From positions 1-64,000 of the forward strand of contig JAJQDP010000024.1 in the NCBI GenBank assembly GCA_021202155.1: 64,000 nt of DNA. Direction: 5' to 3'. This document shows positions 52,309-61,935 of the stretch, piece after piece; the stretch's first letter is position 1, and each line of letters opens with the position of its first letter. The notes beneath the pieces were generated by a model. It was not told the DNA's origin. It made no database searches and worked only from the letters and a program-made list of their open reading frames with translations. Source of the DNA: Oscillospiraceae bacterium. Its GTDB lineage: Bacteria > Bacillota > Clostridia > Oscillospirales > Ruminococcaceae. The position numbers and the translations under genes are program-made.

Positions 52309-53540
52309 GAAAACTGTTTGCTTTCCTTACAGCGTTTTTGGTTCTTGTGCTTTCCCTTTGCGGATGCTCTTCCGGCAATGCATATGGTGCGTACTCAGAG
52401 CTTGATGAGGAGCTTCTTTCAGACTACGACTACACCCGCTTCATGGGGCAGGACATTATACTCAACGTGGCTAACTGGGGCGAGTATATGTGTCTGAATG
52501 AAGCGGACATGTTAGATGTCAACGAGGCTTTTGAAGCTCTCACCGGAATAGAGGTCAACTACACCACATTTGCAAGCAACGAAACGCTCTACTCGAAGAT
52601 TCAGTCGGGAAGCGCGGAGTATGACATCATCATCCCGAGCGACTACATGATTTCAAAGATGATTGACGAGGGTCTTGTGCAGAAGCTTGACCTTGACAAT
52701 ATCCCGAATCTTGCGAACATCATGGAGACGTTTCTCTATCCCGAATATGACCCGACGAACGAGTACTCTGTCCCCTATCTCTGGGGAATGGTCGTCATAA
52801 TCTACAACACCACTATGGTTGATGAGGAGATAACATCCTGGTCGTCACTCTGGGATGAAGAGTATGCGGGAAATATCCTGATGTTCAATAACCCTCGTGA
52901 TGCATTCGGAATAGCTCTTACGTACCTGGGATATTCACAGAACACCGAGGACGAGTTTGAGCTCCAGGAGGCGGCACTTCTTCTTAAAGAGCAAAAGTCG
53001 ATAGTCCAGGCATATGTAATGGACGAGATTTTTGACAAGATGGAGGGCGGTTCCGCCGCCATCGCTCCCTACTATTCGGGCGACGCAGTAACCATGATGG
53101 CTGAGAACGAAGACCTGACCTACTGCATCCCTGTTGAGGGAACCAACCAGTTTGTCGACGCTATCTGCATTCCCACTGCAGCTCAGAACAAGGAAGCGGC
53201 TGAAATGTATATAAACTTCCTCTGCGAAGCTGAAGTCGCTCTTGCCAACTGCGAGTACACCGGCTATTCAACCCCGAATCAGGCGGCGTATGAGCTCTTG
53301 GACGACGAGGTCAAGAATAATCCCCTGCAGTATCCGTCTGATGAATATCTCACGGAGCACACCGAGGTATTTGTAAACCTCTCCGACGAAGCGAACGAGC
53401 TTATGCAGACGCTCTGGAATCAGCTCAAGATTGACGGAACCAATCCCTGGCTCGTTCCCATTTTCCTTATTGCCATGCTGGCGGCGACTGTATTTGTCAA
53501 TGTCCGACGGGCAAGAAAAAAGCACTCCGACCATCTGTAG
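52305..53540 (+). CDS. potD: Spermidine/putrescine-binding lipoprotein with C-terminal TM
   Basis: Lipobox SLCGC; NVANWGEYM; DYDIIIPSDYMISKM; C-terminal WLVPIFLIAMLAATVFVNVRRARKK. Confidence 0.93.
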   Translation: MRKLFAFLTAFLVLVLSLCGCSSGNAYGAYSELDEELLSDYDYTRFMGQDIILNVANWGEYMCLNEADMLDVNEAFEALTGIEVNYTTFASNETLYSKIQSGSAEYDIIIPSDYMISKMIDEGLVQKLDLDNIPNLANIMETFLYPEYDPTNEYSVPYLWGMVVIIYNTTMVDEEITSWSSLWDEEYAGNILMFNNPRDAFGIALTYLGYSQNTEDEFELQEAALLLKEQKSIVQAYVMDEIFDKMEGGSAAIAPYYSGDAVTMMAENEDLTYCIPVEGTNQFVDAICIPTAAQNKEAAEMYINFLCEAEVALANCEYTGYSTPNQAAYELLDDEVKNNPLQYPSDEYLTEHTEVFVNLSDEANELMQTLWNQLKIDGTNPWLVPIFLIAMLAATVFVNVRRARKKHSDHL

Positions 53541-53626
53541 ATCAAATCTGCAGATAGTATCTGTAGGTTTAGAATAAAGCATTCCCACACACTATTATTC
53601 AAAATACAATATGGAGGCATGATTCA

Positions 53627-54778
53627 ATGACAATGTTAAAAAAGACCTCGCAAATCTTCAACCCTGAAGCGAGCGTTGCTCCACTCGGCATCATCGCGAT
53701 GGACAACGCAAAAGAGCTTGGCGAAAAGATTAACGACTATCTCGTAACATGGGCAAGGCAATCGGGACAGGATGTTGACACATTCCTTATTCCCGCAAGC
53801 TGTCCCAGATTCCAGTCTGGTGATGCAAAGGGCTTCATCTATGAGACGGTCAGAGGCTACGACCTTTTCTTCGTTTGCGATGTCGGCAACTACTCCTGCA
53901 CATATCCATACTTTGGGTATGAAAATCGCAAATCCCCCGATGACCACTTCCAGGACTTAAAACGATTGATTCAGGCGGCGGGAGGAAAGGCTCACAGAGT
54001 CAATGTAATCATGCCGCTCCTCTACGGTGGCAGACAACACAGGCGCAACGGCAGAGAGTCCCTTGACGGAGCTGTAATGCTCCAGGAACTCCAAAATATC
54101 GGAGTTGAGAATGTTCTCACCTTCGACGCTCATGACCCAAGAGTCATGAACGCAGTTCCACTTATGGGCTTTGACAACATTGTACCGTCATATCAGGCTC
54201 TTAAGGCACTCTTCAAAGCATTCCCTGACCTCATCATTGACAAGGAGCATTTCATGATTGTATCACCCGACGAGGGCGGAATGAATCGGAATATGCACTA
54301 TTCGTCAGAGCTTCAGGTTACACTTGGAATGTTCTACAAACGCAGAGACGTCAGCCAGGTTGTCGACGGCGTCAACAGGATTGAGGCACATGAGTACCTT
54401 GGAAACGACGTCACTGGAATGGACATCTTCATTGCGGACGACATCATTTCCTCCGGAAAGTCGATGATTGAGGTTGCTTATGATCTGAAGAAGAGAAATG
54501 CCAAGAGAATCTTCACCTATGCGACCTACTGCATCTTCACAAAGGGCTACGACGAGATGGACAAGGCTTACGAAGAAGGTGTTATCGACGGCGTCTTTGG
54601 AACGAATCTCACATATGCTCCAAAAGAGCTTCTTGAGAGGGAATGGTATCACGTTGTCGATTGCTCGAAGTATGTCTCCTACTTCATCACTGCCCTTAAT
54701 CACGACAAGTCGGTCAGTGCTATCATCGACCCGCACGAAAAGATCCAGAATCTCCTCAAGGAGCATAGAGGAAAGTAA
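53627..54778 (+). CDS. prs: Ribose-phosphate pyrophosphokinase
   Basis: MPLLYGGRQHRRNGRESLDGAVMLQELQ; VENVLTFDAHDPRV; DIFIADDIISSGKSMIEVA. Confidence 0.92.
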   Translation: MTMLKKTSQIFNPEASVAPLGIIAMDNAKELGEKINDYLVTWARQSGQDVDTFLIPASCPRFQSGDAKGFIYETVRGYDLFFVCDVGNYSCTYPYFGYENRKSPDDHFQDLKRLIQAAGGKAHRVNVIMPLLYGGRQHRRNGRESLDGAVMLQELQNIGVENVLTFDAHDPRVMNAVPLMGFDNIVPSYQALKALFKAFPDLIIDKEHFMIVSPDEGGMNRNMHYSSELQVTLGMFYKRRDVSQVVDGVNRIEAHEYLGNDVTGMDIFIADDIISSGKSMIEVAYDLKKRNAKRIFTYATYCIFTKGYDEMDKAYEEGVIDGVFGTNLTYAPKELLEREWYHVVDCSKYVSYFITALNHDKSVSAIIDPHEKIQNLLKEHRGK

Positions 54779-54814
54779 TCCGGCATAGAGTATCTTGAAT
54801 ATTTTTGAGAAAGG

Positions 54815-55327
54815 ATGATTTTGATGCTCAAGGAATTTGATATTGGTGGACTCACCTTCAATCCGTTTGAGAGAATCGGCAATGACTGGTGTCTTATCTC
54901 GGCTGGAGATGAAAGCGGCTTTAATACGATGACAGCCTCATGGGGCGGAGTCGGAATACTCTGGGGCAGAGAGGTAGCGACCTGCTATATAAGACCTCAG
55001 AGATACACAAAGAAGTTTGTAGACGGAAGCGAGTACTTCACTCTCACCTTCTTCCCGGACGGCTACAAGAAGGCTCTCGGGCTCTGCGGAAGAGTTTCTG
55101 GGCGAGATCACGACAAGCCGAAGGAAGCGGGTCTCACTCCCCTGTTCACAGATAATACTGTCACTTTCGAGGAGGCAAATCTCGTACTTGTCTGCAGAAA
55201 GCTCTATGCTCAGAATCTGACTGAGGATTCATTCGTCGACAAGACTGTGTATGAGCGAAACTACCCCGAGAACGACCTTCACACGATGTATATTGGCGAG
55301 ATAGTCAAGGCTTACAAGGCTGACTGA
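54815..55327 (+). CDS. Flavin reductase-like protein
   Basis: FNTMTASWGGVGILWGREVATCYIRPQRYTKKFVDGSEYFTLTFF. Start may be 54824 (MLKEFD). Confidence 0.82.
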   Translation: MILMLKEFDIGGLTFNPFERIGNDWCLISAGDESGFNTMTASWGGVGILWGREVATCYIRPQRYTKKFVDGSEYFTLTFFPDGYKKALGLCGRVSGRDHDKPKEAGLTPLFTDNTVTFEEANLVLVCRKLYAQNLTEDSFVDKTVYERNYPENDLHTMYIGEIVKAYKAD

Positions 55328-55344
55328 AACCCATTCTAAAACTT

Positions 55345-55391
55345 GGCTCCCTTTCATAAACTCATCTTAGGACGAGTTTCGGAAGGGAGCT
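55345..55391 (+). promoter_or_regulatory. Leader hairpin sequestering Shine-Dalgarno of P-type ATPase
   Basis: GCTCCCTT(55346-55353)..AAACTC(55358-55363)-loop-GAGTTT(55374-55379)..AAGGGAGC(55383-55390), ATG at 55397. Confidence 0.5.
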
Positions 55392-55396
55392 TTATC

Positions 55397-57901
55397 ATGC
55401 AGGAAAATAATTTTGGCGGGCTGACATCTCAAGAGGCTGAGAGGAGACTCAAGGAATACGGCTACAACCGCCTTAAATCGAAAAACAGGAAGAATCCGGT
55501 CGGGATATTCTTCTCGCAGTTCAAGGACATCATGGTTATGGTGTTACTTGGCGCGACGGTTATATCGGTTTTCATGGGCGAAATCTACGATGCGGTCACT
55601 ATCATACTGATCGTTCTCATGAATGCGGTACTCGGCTTCATTCAGGAATACAGAACAGAGCGGACGATGGAGGCTCTTGAAAAGCTGACAGCACCGACTG
55701 CAAGGGTGATTCGCGATGGTAAGGAAAAAGTCATCGACGCTTCTCTTATTGTCCCCGATGACGTGATTCTGATTGAAGCGGGAGACCAGATTCCCTGCGA
55801 CGGAAGGATACTCCGCTCAAATGGGCTTTGGTGCAATGAGTCGATTCTAACCGGCGAGTCGGAAGCAGTCAGAAAAGGCAGTCATGACAACATGGTTTAC
55901 ATGGGAAGCTCGGTTACCAAGGGAAACGCAGTCATGGTATGCGAAAGCACCGGAATGAACACCAAGATGGGACAGGTTTCGTCACTCATTGACGAAGCAG
56001 GTAATTCCGAAACACCGCTTCAGAGGAAGTTAGGGACTCTCGGAAGAGTTCTCTGCCTGATATGCGCAGCAGTCTGTGCCCTGGTAGTGGTGGCAGGAAT
56101 AATCCGGGGAGAGCCGATTTTTGACATGCTGATGACTGGAATCACTATTGCAATCGCCGCTATTCCCGAAGGTCTTCCGGCGGCTGTAACGATAGCTTTG
56201 GCTCTTGCGGTAAGGCGGATGATGAAGAGAAACGCACTCGTAAGAAAGCTCCATTCGGTCGAGACTTTAAGCTGTGCGGACGTCGTCTGCACCGACAAGA
56301 CAGGAACTCTCACAGAAAACAAAATGAGCGTCACAAAGATAAGAACATCTGACAAGGAGTTTGCCATTACAGGCAATATCAGTGCAGATAAGTGCTTGCA
56401 GGAGCTTATGAACTGTGCTGTCCTCTGCAACAACGCTATTCTCAGCGAAAATGACGGAATCGGAGACCCAACCGAAGTGGCACTTCTCGTTGCCGCAAAG
56501 AAGTGCGGAATTAGCCCTGAAAGTATCAGAAGCGGCTGTACAAGGCTATCTGAGATACCGTTTGACAGCGAGTCAAAGAGAATGAGCGTGACTGTTTCGG
56601 GACACCCTGGCACGAAAACCTATACCAAGGGTGCGCCGGATGTGATTCTCAAAACCTGCCGGATGATTTATACTGAATCGGGTATCTTACCGCTTACCGG
56701 TGAGAAAAAGCGCGAGCTTTATGAGGAGATTGATAGCTACGCCGCCGGCGCGCTGCGTGTCATGGCGTTTGCCTTTACAGATGAGAAAACCGGCTATGAT
56801 GTGTTCTTAGGTCTTACAGGAATGCTTGACGCTCCGAGAGCGGAGGCTAAGGACTCTGTTAAAGCACTCAGAAAAGCCGGAATCAGAACTGTGATGATAA
56901 CGGGTGACCACAAGCTCACCGCTGAGGCTGTTGCAAAAGAAGTGGGAATTCTCAGGCGCGGGGATATGGTCATATCAAAAGACGAGCTTGATAAAATGTC
57001 CGGCAAGGAGCTCGACAAAATTATCTCAAAAGCCGCCGTTTTCGCACGAGTTGACCCCGGAGATAAACTGAGAATCGTGCAATCCCTCAAGCGGAAGGGC
57101 AAAACAGTCGCGATGACAGGCGACGGGGTGAACGACGCTCCTGCCGTCAAGGAAGCGGACATCGGAATCGCTATCGGCAAGAACGGCTCGGAGGCTTGCA
57201 AGCAGGCGGCAGATATGATTCTCTTAGACGACAACCTCTCGACCATATGTGAAGCTGTCAGACAGGGCAGAACGGTTTATATGAACATCCGGAAGTTTGT
57301 GAGATACCTCATCTCCTGCAACATCGGCGAGGTTATGGTGATGTTTCTCTCTATTCTTCTTGGCTTGCCGGTTGTGCTTCTTCCCACACAGATTCTTCTT
57401 GTGAACCTGGTCACCGACGGTCTTCCGGCGATGGCACTGAGCCTTGAGAAGAGCGAAAAGGAGATTCTTCGGATGAAGCCAACGGAATTTTCCGGGAGCT
57501 TTTTCAGCGGAGGACTTCTTGGAAGGATTACTATCCGTGGAATTCTCATAGGGCTCTGCACACTCGGTTGCTTTGCGTATTCGCTATATCTCGGCTGTGC
57601 CCTGGAAACGGCAAGAACCTGTGCCTTGGTGACGCTTATTGCGAGCCAACTTATCCACGTTTTTGAGTGCAGAAGCGAGCATAAATCTGTGTTCCGGATG
57701 AATCCGTTTGAGAATATGGCTCTTGTATCGGCGGTTCTTGTTTCGGCTGGTGTGACTGCGCTGTGCATCTATGTGCCGTTCCTGTCGGTCGCAATGGAGA
57801 CGACGCCGCTCGGTCTTCCGGAGATGGCTTGGTCGCTGATATTTGCGGCAGGTGTGCCGGTAGCTTCGGGACTTTTAGGGCTGATTACAAACCGCGAATA
57901 A
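55397..57901 (+). CDS. Cation-translocating P-type ATPase (Ca2+-type, P2A)
   Basis: DKTGTLTEN; TGDGVNDAPA; TGES; N-terminal cation ATPase domain. Start corrected to MQENNF. Confidence 0.95.
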   Translation: MQENNFGGLTSQEAERRLKEYGYNRLKSKNRKNPVGIFFSQFKDIMVMVLLGATVISVFMGEIYDAVTIILIVLMNAVLGFIQEYRTERTMEALEKLTAPTARVIRDGKEKVIDASLIVPDDVILIEAGDQIPCDGRILRSNGLWCNESILTGESEAVRKGSHDNMVYMGSSVTKGNAVMVCESTGMNTKMGQVSSLIDEAGNSETPLQRKLGTLGRVLCLICAAVCALVVVAGIIRGEPIFDMLMTGITIAIAAIPEGLPAAVTIALALAVRRMMKRNALVRKLHSVETLSCADVVCTDKTGTLTENKMSVTKIRTSDKEFAITGNISADKCLQELMNCAVLCNNAILSENDGIGDPTEVALLVAAKKCGISPESIRSGCTRLSEIPFDSESKRMSVTVSGHPGTKTYTKGAPDVILKTCRMIYTESGILPLTGEKKRELYEEIDSYAAGALRVMAFAFTDEKTGYDVFLGLTGMLDAPRAEAKDSVKALRKAGIRTVMITGDHKLTAEAVAKEVGILRRGDMVISKDELDKMSGKELDKIISKAAVFARVDPGDKLRIVQSLKRKGKTVAMTGDGVNDAPAVKEADIGIAIGKNGSEACKQAADMILLDDNLSTICEAVRQGRTVYMNIRKFVRYLISCNIGEVMVMFLSILLGLPVVLLPTQILLVNLVTDGLPAMALSLEKSEKEILRMKPTEFSGSFFSGGLLGRITIRGILIGLCTLGCFAYSLYLGCALETARTCALVTLIASQLIHVFECRSEHKSVFRMNPFENMALVSAVLVSAGVTALCIYVPFLSVAMETTPLGLPEMAWSLIFAAGVPVASGLLGLITNRE

Positions 57902-57903
57902 AT

Positions 57904-57933
57904 AACCGCTTCCCTTCTCTAAGGGAGGCGGTT
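57904..57933 (+). terminator. Terminator-like hairpin after P-type ATPase
   Basis: AACCGCTTCCCTT-ctct-AAGGGAGGCGGTT (one wobble), weak T-tract. Confidence 0.6.
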
Positions 57934-57975
57934 TCATATTTATGTAGCCACTATCTACTAACTACTAACCACTAA

Positions 57976-59562
57976 TCACGGCGCAAAGCACTTCATCACT
58001 TCAAGTGCCGCCCTTATTCCATCGACTGCGGCGGACATTATTCCTCCGGCATAGCCGGGACCTTCGCCGCATGGGATGAGATTTTCAGTGCCCATGGCTC
58101 GCATATTTTCGTCTCTTGGGATTCTGACCGGTGAGGAAGTTCTCGTTTCGGGAGCGGTGAGAACAGCTCCCATATTCCCGAAACAGTCCATCTGGGTTGC
58201 GAACTTAGCAAGCCCTTCCTTCATCATGTCAGTCACGAACTGTGGGAAAAGATTATTCAGGTCTCTTTCGGCTACACCCGGTTTATAACTCGGAATCACC
58301 GTGCGACTCGTTGGCTTCCCAAGGAAATCTCCGACTGTCATCGAGGGCGCACGGCTGTCACCGCTTAGTAAATACGCCTTCTTCTCAATGTCTGAAGCGA
58401 ATCTGACGCCATCAAGTGCATTATGACCGAAATCATCAGGAGTCACGGAGACCACAACCGCCGAGTTGGCATTTTCGCTGTCGCGTCTGTACATGCTCAT
58501 ACCGTTCGTGACTATAGTCCCCTTCTTACTTGCAGAGGCAACCACAAGTCCTCCAGGGCACATACAGAAGGTGTAGCAGGCTCTGCCGTCGCGTCTTCTG
58601 TGTGAAAGCTGGTACTCGCCCTTCGGGAGGAGAGGGCTTCCGGCAAAGTCGCCATACAAGCTCTTGTCAACGCTATCCTGGGTGTGCTCGATCCTTGCTC
58701 CTACTGAAAATGGCTTTGGCTCAAGCCTGATGCCGCTGTCAAGTAGCATCTCGAACGTATCATGTGCCGAATGACCTATCGCCAGAATCAGTGTGCTTGT
58801 TTCTATGTCGCCGGATGGCGTAGACACTTTTACAATCCGTTCGCCATCGAATGTGATGCCAGTCAGCTCCGAGTGAAATCTGACTTCACCGCCGTTTTCG
58901 ATAATCCGCTCACGGATGTTTTTTACTATTCCACAAAGATTATCGGTGCCTAAATGTGGCTTTGCAATTCTTAGTATGCTTTCCGGTGCGCCGAACTCGA
59001 CGAACTTCTCAAGGACATAGCGGCATAGCGGGTCGTTGATTCGGGTTGTCAGCTTGCCATCAGAGAAGGTTCCGGCTCCGCCCTCGCCGAATTGGATGTT
59101 TGTTGACTCGTCAAGCTCTCCACCCGACCAGTATCCGGAAATCTTCTCCACCCGCTCGTCTACCGAGCCGCCGCGCTCTAAAACTATCGGCTTATAGCCA
59201 TACTCCGAGAGAATCAGTGCCGCGAACATGCCGGCAGGTCCGAAACCCGCGATTACCACTCGCCCGTCAGATTTCTTGCCTGAAATCACTGGATTAAGCG
59301 TGAGCTCCTCGAAATACTTTACATTCTGCCTTTTTGAGAGGTCTCGCTCAAGATTTTCAGAGTCGAGCGATAGAAGTATTGAGCTGACAAGGCGGATGCC
59401 TTCACGGGTTCTCTCCCGCTTCCTTGCGTCAAGCGAGGTCTTGTATACCGATGCTGAGAGGACATGCCGCCTGCCAACTCCGATTTCACGAAGTGCAGAT
59501 GAAACAATTTCAGCCTCGCTCACATCAAGCGGAGTTTTTACGTTCATTACTATAATCGGCAT
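57976..59562 (-). CDS. FAD-dependent oxidoreductase (NAD(FAD)-utilizing dehydrogenase family)
   Basis: VVIAGFGPAGMFAALILSEYGYKPIVLERG; CMCPGGLVVASASKKGTIVTNGMS; GEGPGYAGGIMSAAVDGI. Start at MPIIVMNV or 59586. Confidence 0.9.
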   Translation of the reverse strand: MPIIVMNVKTPLDVSEAEIVSSALREIGVGRRHVLSASVYKTSLDARKRERTREGIRLVSSILLSLDSENLERDLSKRQNVKYFEELTLNPVISGKKSDGRVVIAGFGPAGMFAALILSEYGYKPIVLERGGSVDERVEKISGYWSGGELDESTNIQFGEGGAGTFSDGKLTTRINDPLCRYVLEKFVEFGAPESILRIAKPHLGTDNLCGIVKNIRERIIENGGEVRFHSELTGITFDGERIVKVSTPSGDIETSTLILAIGHSAHDTFEMLLDSGIRLEPKPFSVGARIEHTQDSVDKSLYGDFAGSPLLPKGEYQLSHRRRDGRACYTFCMCPGGLVVASASKKGTIVTNGMSMYRRDSENANSAVVVSVTPDDFGHNALDGVRFASDIEKKAYLLSGDSRAPSMTVGDFLGKPTSRTVIPSYKPGVAERDLNNLFPQFVTDMMKEGLAKFATQMDCFGNMGAVLTAPETRTSSPVRIPRDENMRAMGTENLIPCGEGPGYAGGIMSAAVDGIRAALEVMKCFAP

Positions 59563-59584
59563 TATGCTTCCCTCTCCCAGGCTC

Positions 59585-59617
59585 AAAAAATCGGGGCAAA
59601 ATCAGCTTTCGCCCCGA
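59585..59617 (-). terminator. Rho-independent terminator after ybbR
   Basis: Minus strand TCGGGGCgaaagctgattttGCCCCGATTTTTT. Confidence 0.85.
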
Positions 59618-59638
59618 CAAATTGGTTTTTGGTTTTTA

Positions 59639-60982
59639 TTATTCTGTTTCTTCGATCTCAGCTTCTGCTTCATCAACTGTCTCGACGCTTTCGATACTTA
59701 CGTATACGCGATACTTTCCGTAGCACCAGACGTTGTCATAGCCGGGAACATAGATTGTGAGATCCATAATGGTGTAGCTGACGCTTGTATTTGCGTAGTC
59801 GAGCATATCAATCTCCGCGATGACATCGGATGAACTGATCTGCTCCAAGACATCCTCGGGACCGACAAGGATTACGTTCTGAATCTGAGCTGTCTCGACA
59901 GTGACCGTCTTGTCGTCGGGGCTGTTTACTATATAAATCTGCGAATTGCTCAGCGTTACGGCCTTTTCGGCGTAGCCGTCAAGCTCAAAGGTTATCGTGG
60001 CAGTCTCTACGCCAGATATATTCTCATAATTCGCGTTCTTGTCAATCGAAACAGTAACCACACTTCCGACCGTTATATCGCTGACTGAAATATAGTCAAG
60101 ATTTATCGGATCAAGATTATTTAAATTTGTGGTCTGTGACCTTACCAGTATGCTTGAAGGGCTTATGCTGTAGGCTATCGATGACAGGTCAAAGGAGCCA
60201 ACTGTCGACGTGAGCGTAACGCTCAGGTCAAGGTCTCTGAACATGTATACCGGAACGGTGACCTCAAAGCTTTCGTTATCTGCGGTCACGTCTTCGTTTT
60301 CAAACGCTTCGTTTCCACTGTAAAAGACTACCGAATTGAGATTCGACGTCATCGTGGACTGAATAATTGCGGCATTGTCAACCTTGACCGCAACAGAAGT
60401 AATCTGGTCGATATAGTCCTGAGGTCCATAGAGCTCGATTGTGGACGGGGAAATTGTTATCTCATCCTCGTCAATGATATAGCCCTCGGCGGCAGTCAGG
60501 TTTGAAACGTCCGCTACAAGAGTTCCATCCTCAACAGAGAAGGTCTTTGTTACCATGTAGTCGAAATCGACCTTGACAGTTGACGGCTCAATCTGGTCGA
60601 CCTCTATCGTGTCGCCGTTCACACTTGTCACAACGAGCGAAAGGTCATACGAACCGGTTGCTCTTACGGCGTCAACGTTAACGCTCACATGAATGTCATC
60701 GGCAGTGTAGTCACCGATGAGGTATCTCTCACCGGAAATTACAACATTGACCGTGTCAACCGATGTCTTCATAACCGAAATTCCGGCAACATCTGCATAG
60801 GAGCCGTCAAGCGAGAAGTCAATCGGGACGTCCTTAAGCGTGACGGTCGTTTCGGGAAAGACCGTAAGCGACATGATTATCCAGATAACGAACGCCAGAG
60901 CCACAGAAAAGAGCATCAGATAGAAGTTGCCGCTTTTGAAGAACTTAGTCTTCTGTGTTTTCTCGGTTGTTTTCTCCGCCAT
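59639..60982 (-). CDS. cdaR: YbbR-like/CdaR diadenylate cyclase regulator
   Basis: N-terminal TM then YbbR repeats (KDVPIDFSLDGSYADVAG; PSTIELYGPQDYIDQI). Start corrected to MAEKTTEK; overlaps cdaA end. Confidence 0.88.
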   Translation of the reverse strand: MAEKTTEKTQKTKFFKSGNFYLMLFSVALAFVIWIIMSLTVFPETTVTLKDVPIDFSLDGSYADVAGISVMKTSVDTVNVVISGERYLIGDYTADDIHVSVNVDAVRATGSYDLSLVVTSVNGDTIEVDQIEPSTVKVDFDYMVTKTFSVEDGTLVADVSNLTAAEGYIIDEDEITISPSTIELYGPQDYIDQITSVAVKVDNAAIIQSTMTSNLNSVVFYSGNEAFENEDVTADNESFEVTVPVYMFRDLDLSVTLTSTVGSFDLSSIAYSISPSSILVRSQTTNLNNLDPINLDYISVSDITVGSVVTVSIDKNANYENISGVETATITFELDGYAEKAVTLSNSQIYIVNSPDDKTVTVETAQIQNVILVGPEDVLEQISSSDVIAEIDMLDYANTSVSYTIMDLTIYVPGYDNVWCYGKYRVYVSIESVETVDEAEAEIEETE

Positions 60983-61865
60983 CAGTCTTCTCCTTTCTTG
61001 TGAACAGCTTGCCAAGTAACTTCTTGTCACCAGTATTCTTTTCCGCCATAATCTGGGACTTGAGATACTTTATGATTCTTTCCTTGGTGTAGCCTCTTGT
61101 GAGCTCGCCGTTTTCGGCTATAGAAATTGTTCCGGTCTCTTCGGATACGACAATGATTATCGCGTCGGAGTTTTCGCTCATGCCGATTGCCGCTCTGTGA
61201 CGGGAACCGAGCTGCTTGTTGATTCTCTCCTCCTTCTGGGGAGTCGGGAGGAAACAGCCTGCCGCTATGATTCTTGCATTTCTAATGATTACCGCGCCGT
61301 CGTGAAGAGGGGTTTTCGGGAAGAAGATACTGCCGAGAGTTGCGACGCTCGGAATACAGTCCATGACTGTTCCGTTGTCAATCTGCTCGCCAAGGCGGGT
61401 GGTTCTCTCAATTACTATTAGCGCACCGGTTCTTGTTTCGGAAAGCTGGCTTACAGCCTCACCGATAACCTCGATGGTGTCGTCCCAGTTCTTGGCTTCG
61501 TCATCGGCTTTATAGCCTCCGCCACCAAAGATTCCGAGACTTTTGACGTTTGCCTGACCCATTTTCTCAAGGATTCGCCTCAGCTCCGGCTGGAAGACGA
61601 TGATTACCGCCAAAATGCCTATCTGGAAGAAGTTCTCCAAGAGATAGGACATGACCTTCAACTGCCACCAGGATGCAATCAGATACACACCAAGTATTAT
61701 CAAAATACCGGTCAGGAGCTGTTGAGCTCTCGTTTCGCGGATTATTTTGATAAGCCTATAGAGGATATATGCTAATATGATTATATCGATAAAGTCCCTG
61801 ATAGATATTGAACTGACAATACTTATGAACTTTACCCAAACATCGCTGATAAACTCCAAGTCCAT
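60945..61865 (-). CDS. cdaA: Diadenylate cyclase CdaA
   Basis: DAC motifs PLHDGAVIIRNARIIAAGCFLP and LGSRHRAAIGMSENSDAIIIVVSEETG. Confidence 0.96.
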   Translation of the reverse strand: MDLEFISDVWVKFISIVSSISIRDFIDIIILAYILYRLIKIIRETRAQQLLTGILIILGVYLIASWWQLKVMSYLLENFFQIGILAVIIVFQPELRRILEKMGQANVKSLGIFGGGGYKADDEAKNWDDTIEVIGEAVSQLSETRTGALIVIERTTRLGEQIDNGTVMDCIPSVATLGSIFFPKTPLHDGAVIIRNARIIAAGCFLPTPQKEERINKQLGSRHRAAIGMSENSDAIIIVVSEETGTISIAENGELTRGYTKERIIKYLKSQIMAEKNTGDKKLLGKLFTRKEKTDGGENNRENTED

Positions 61866-61935
61866 TTCCCTTTCCGCCTGACATCGGCATTGATACTTCT
61901 TCCATTTTACCAGCTATCGCGGGAAATTTCAATAG

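Noticed and set aside
53619-53630. Mini-ORF ATG-ATT-CAA-TGA overlapping the prs start
   Set aside because: Very short and too close to the SD; likely chance.
56020-56613. 197-aa minus-strand ORF inside the P-type ATPase
   Set aside because: Antisense shadow ORF; the sense strand encodes the conserved ATPase catalytic region.
58984-59833. Plus-strand ORFs (83, 201 aa) opposite FAD oxidoreductase and ybbR
   Set aside because: They span two real minus-strand genes and a terminator; no domain signal.
59639-61865. cdaA-ybbR without glmM immediately downstream as an unusual arrangement
   Set aside because: glmM separation from cdaAR occurs in various Clostridia; not informative from one window.
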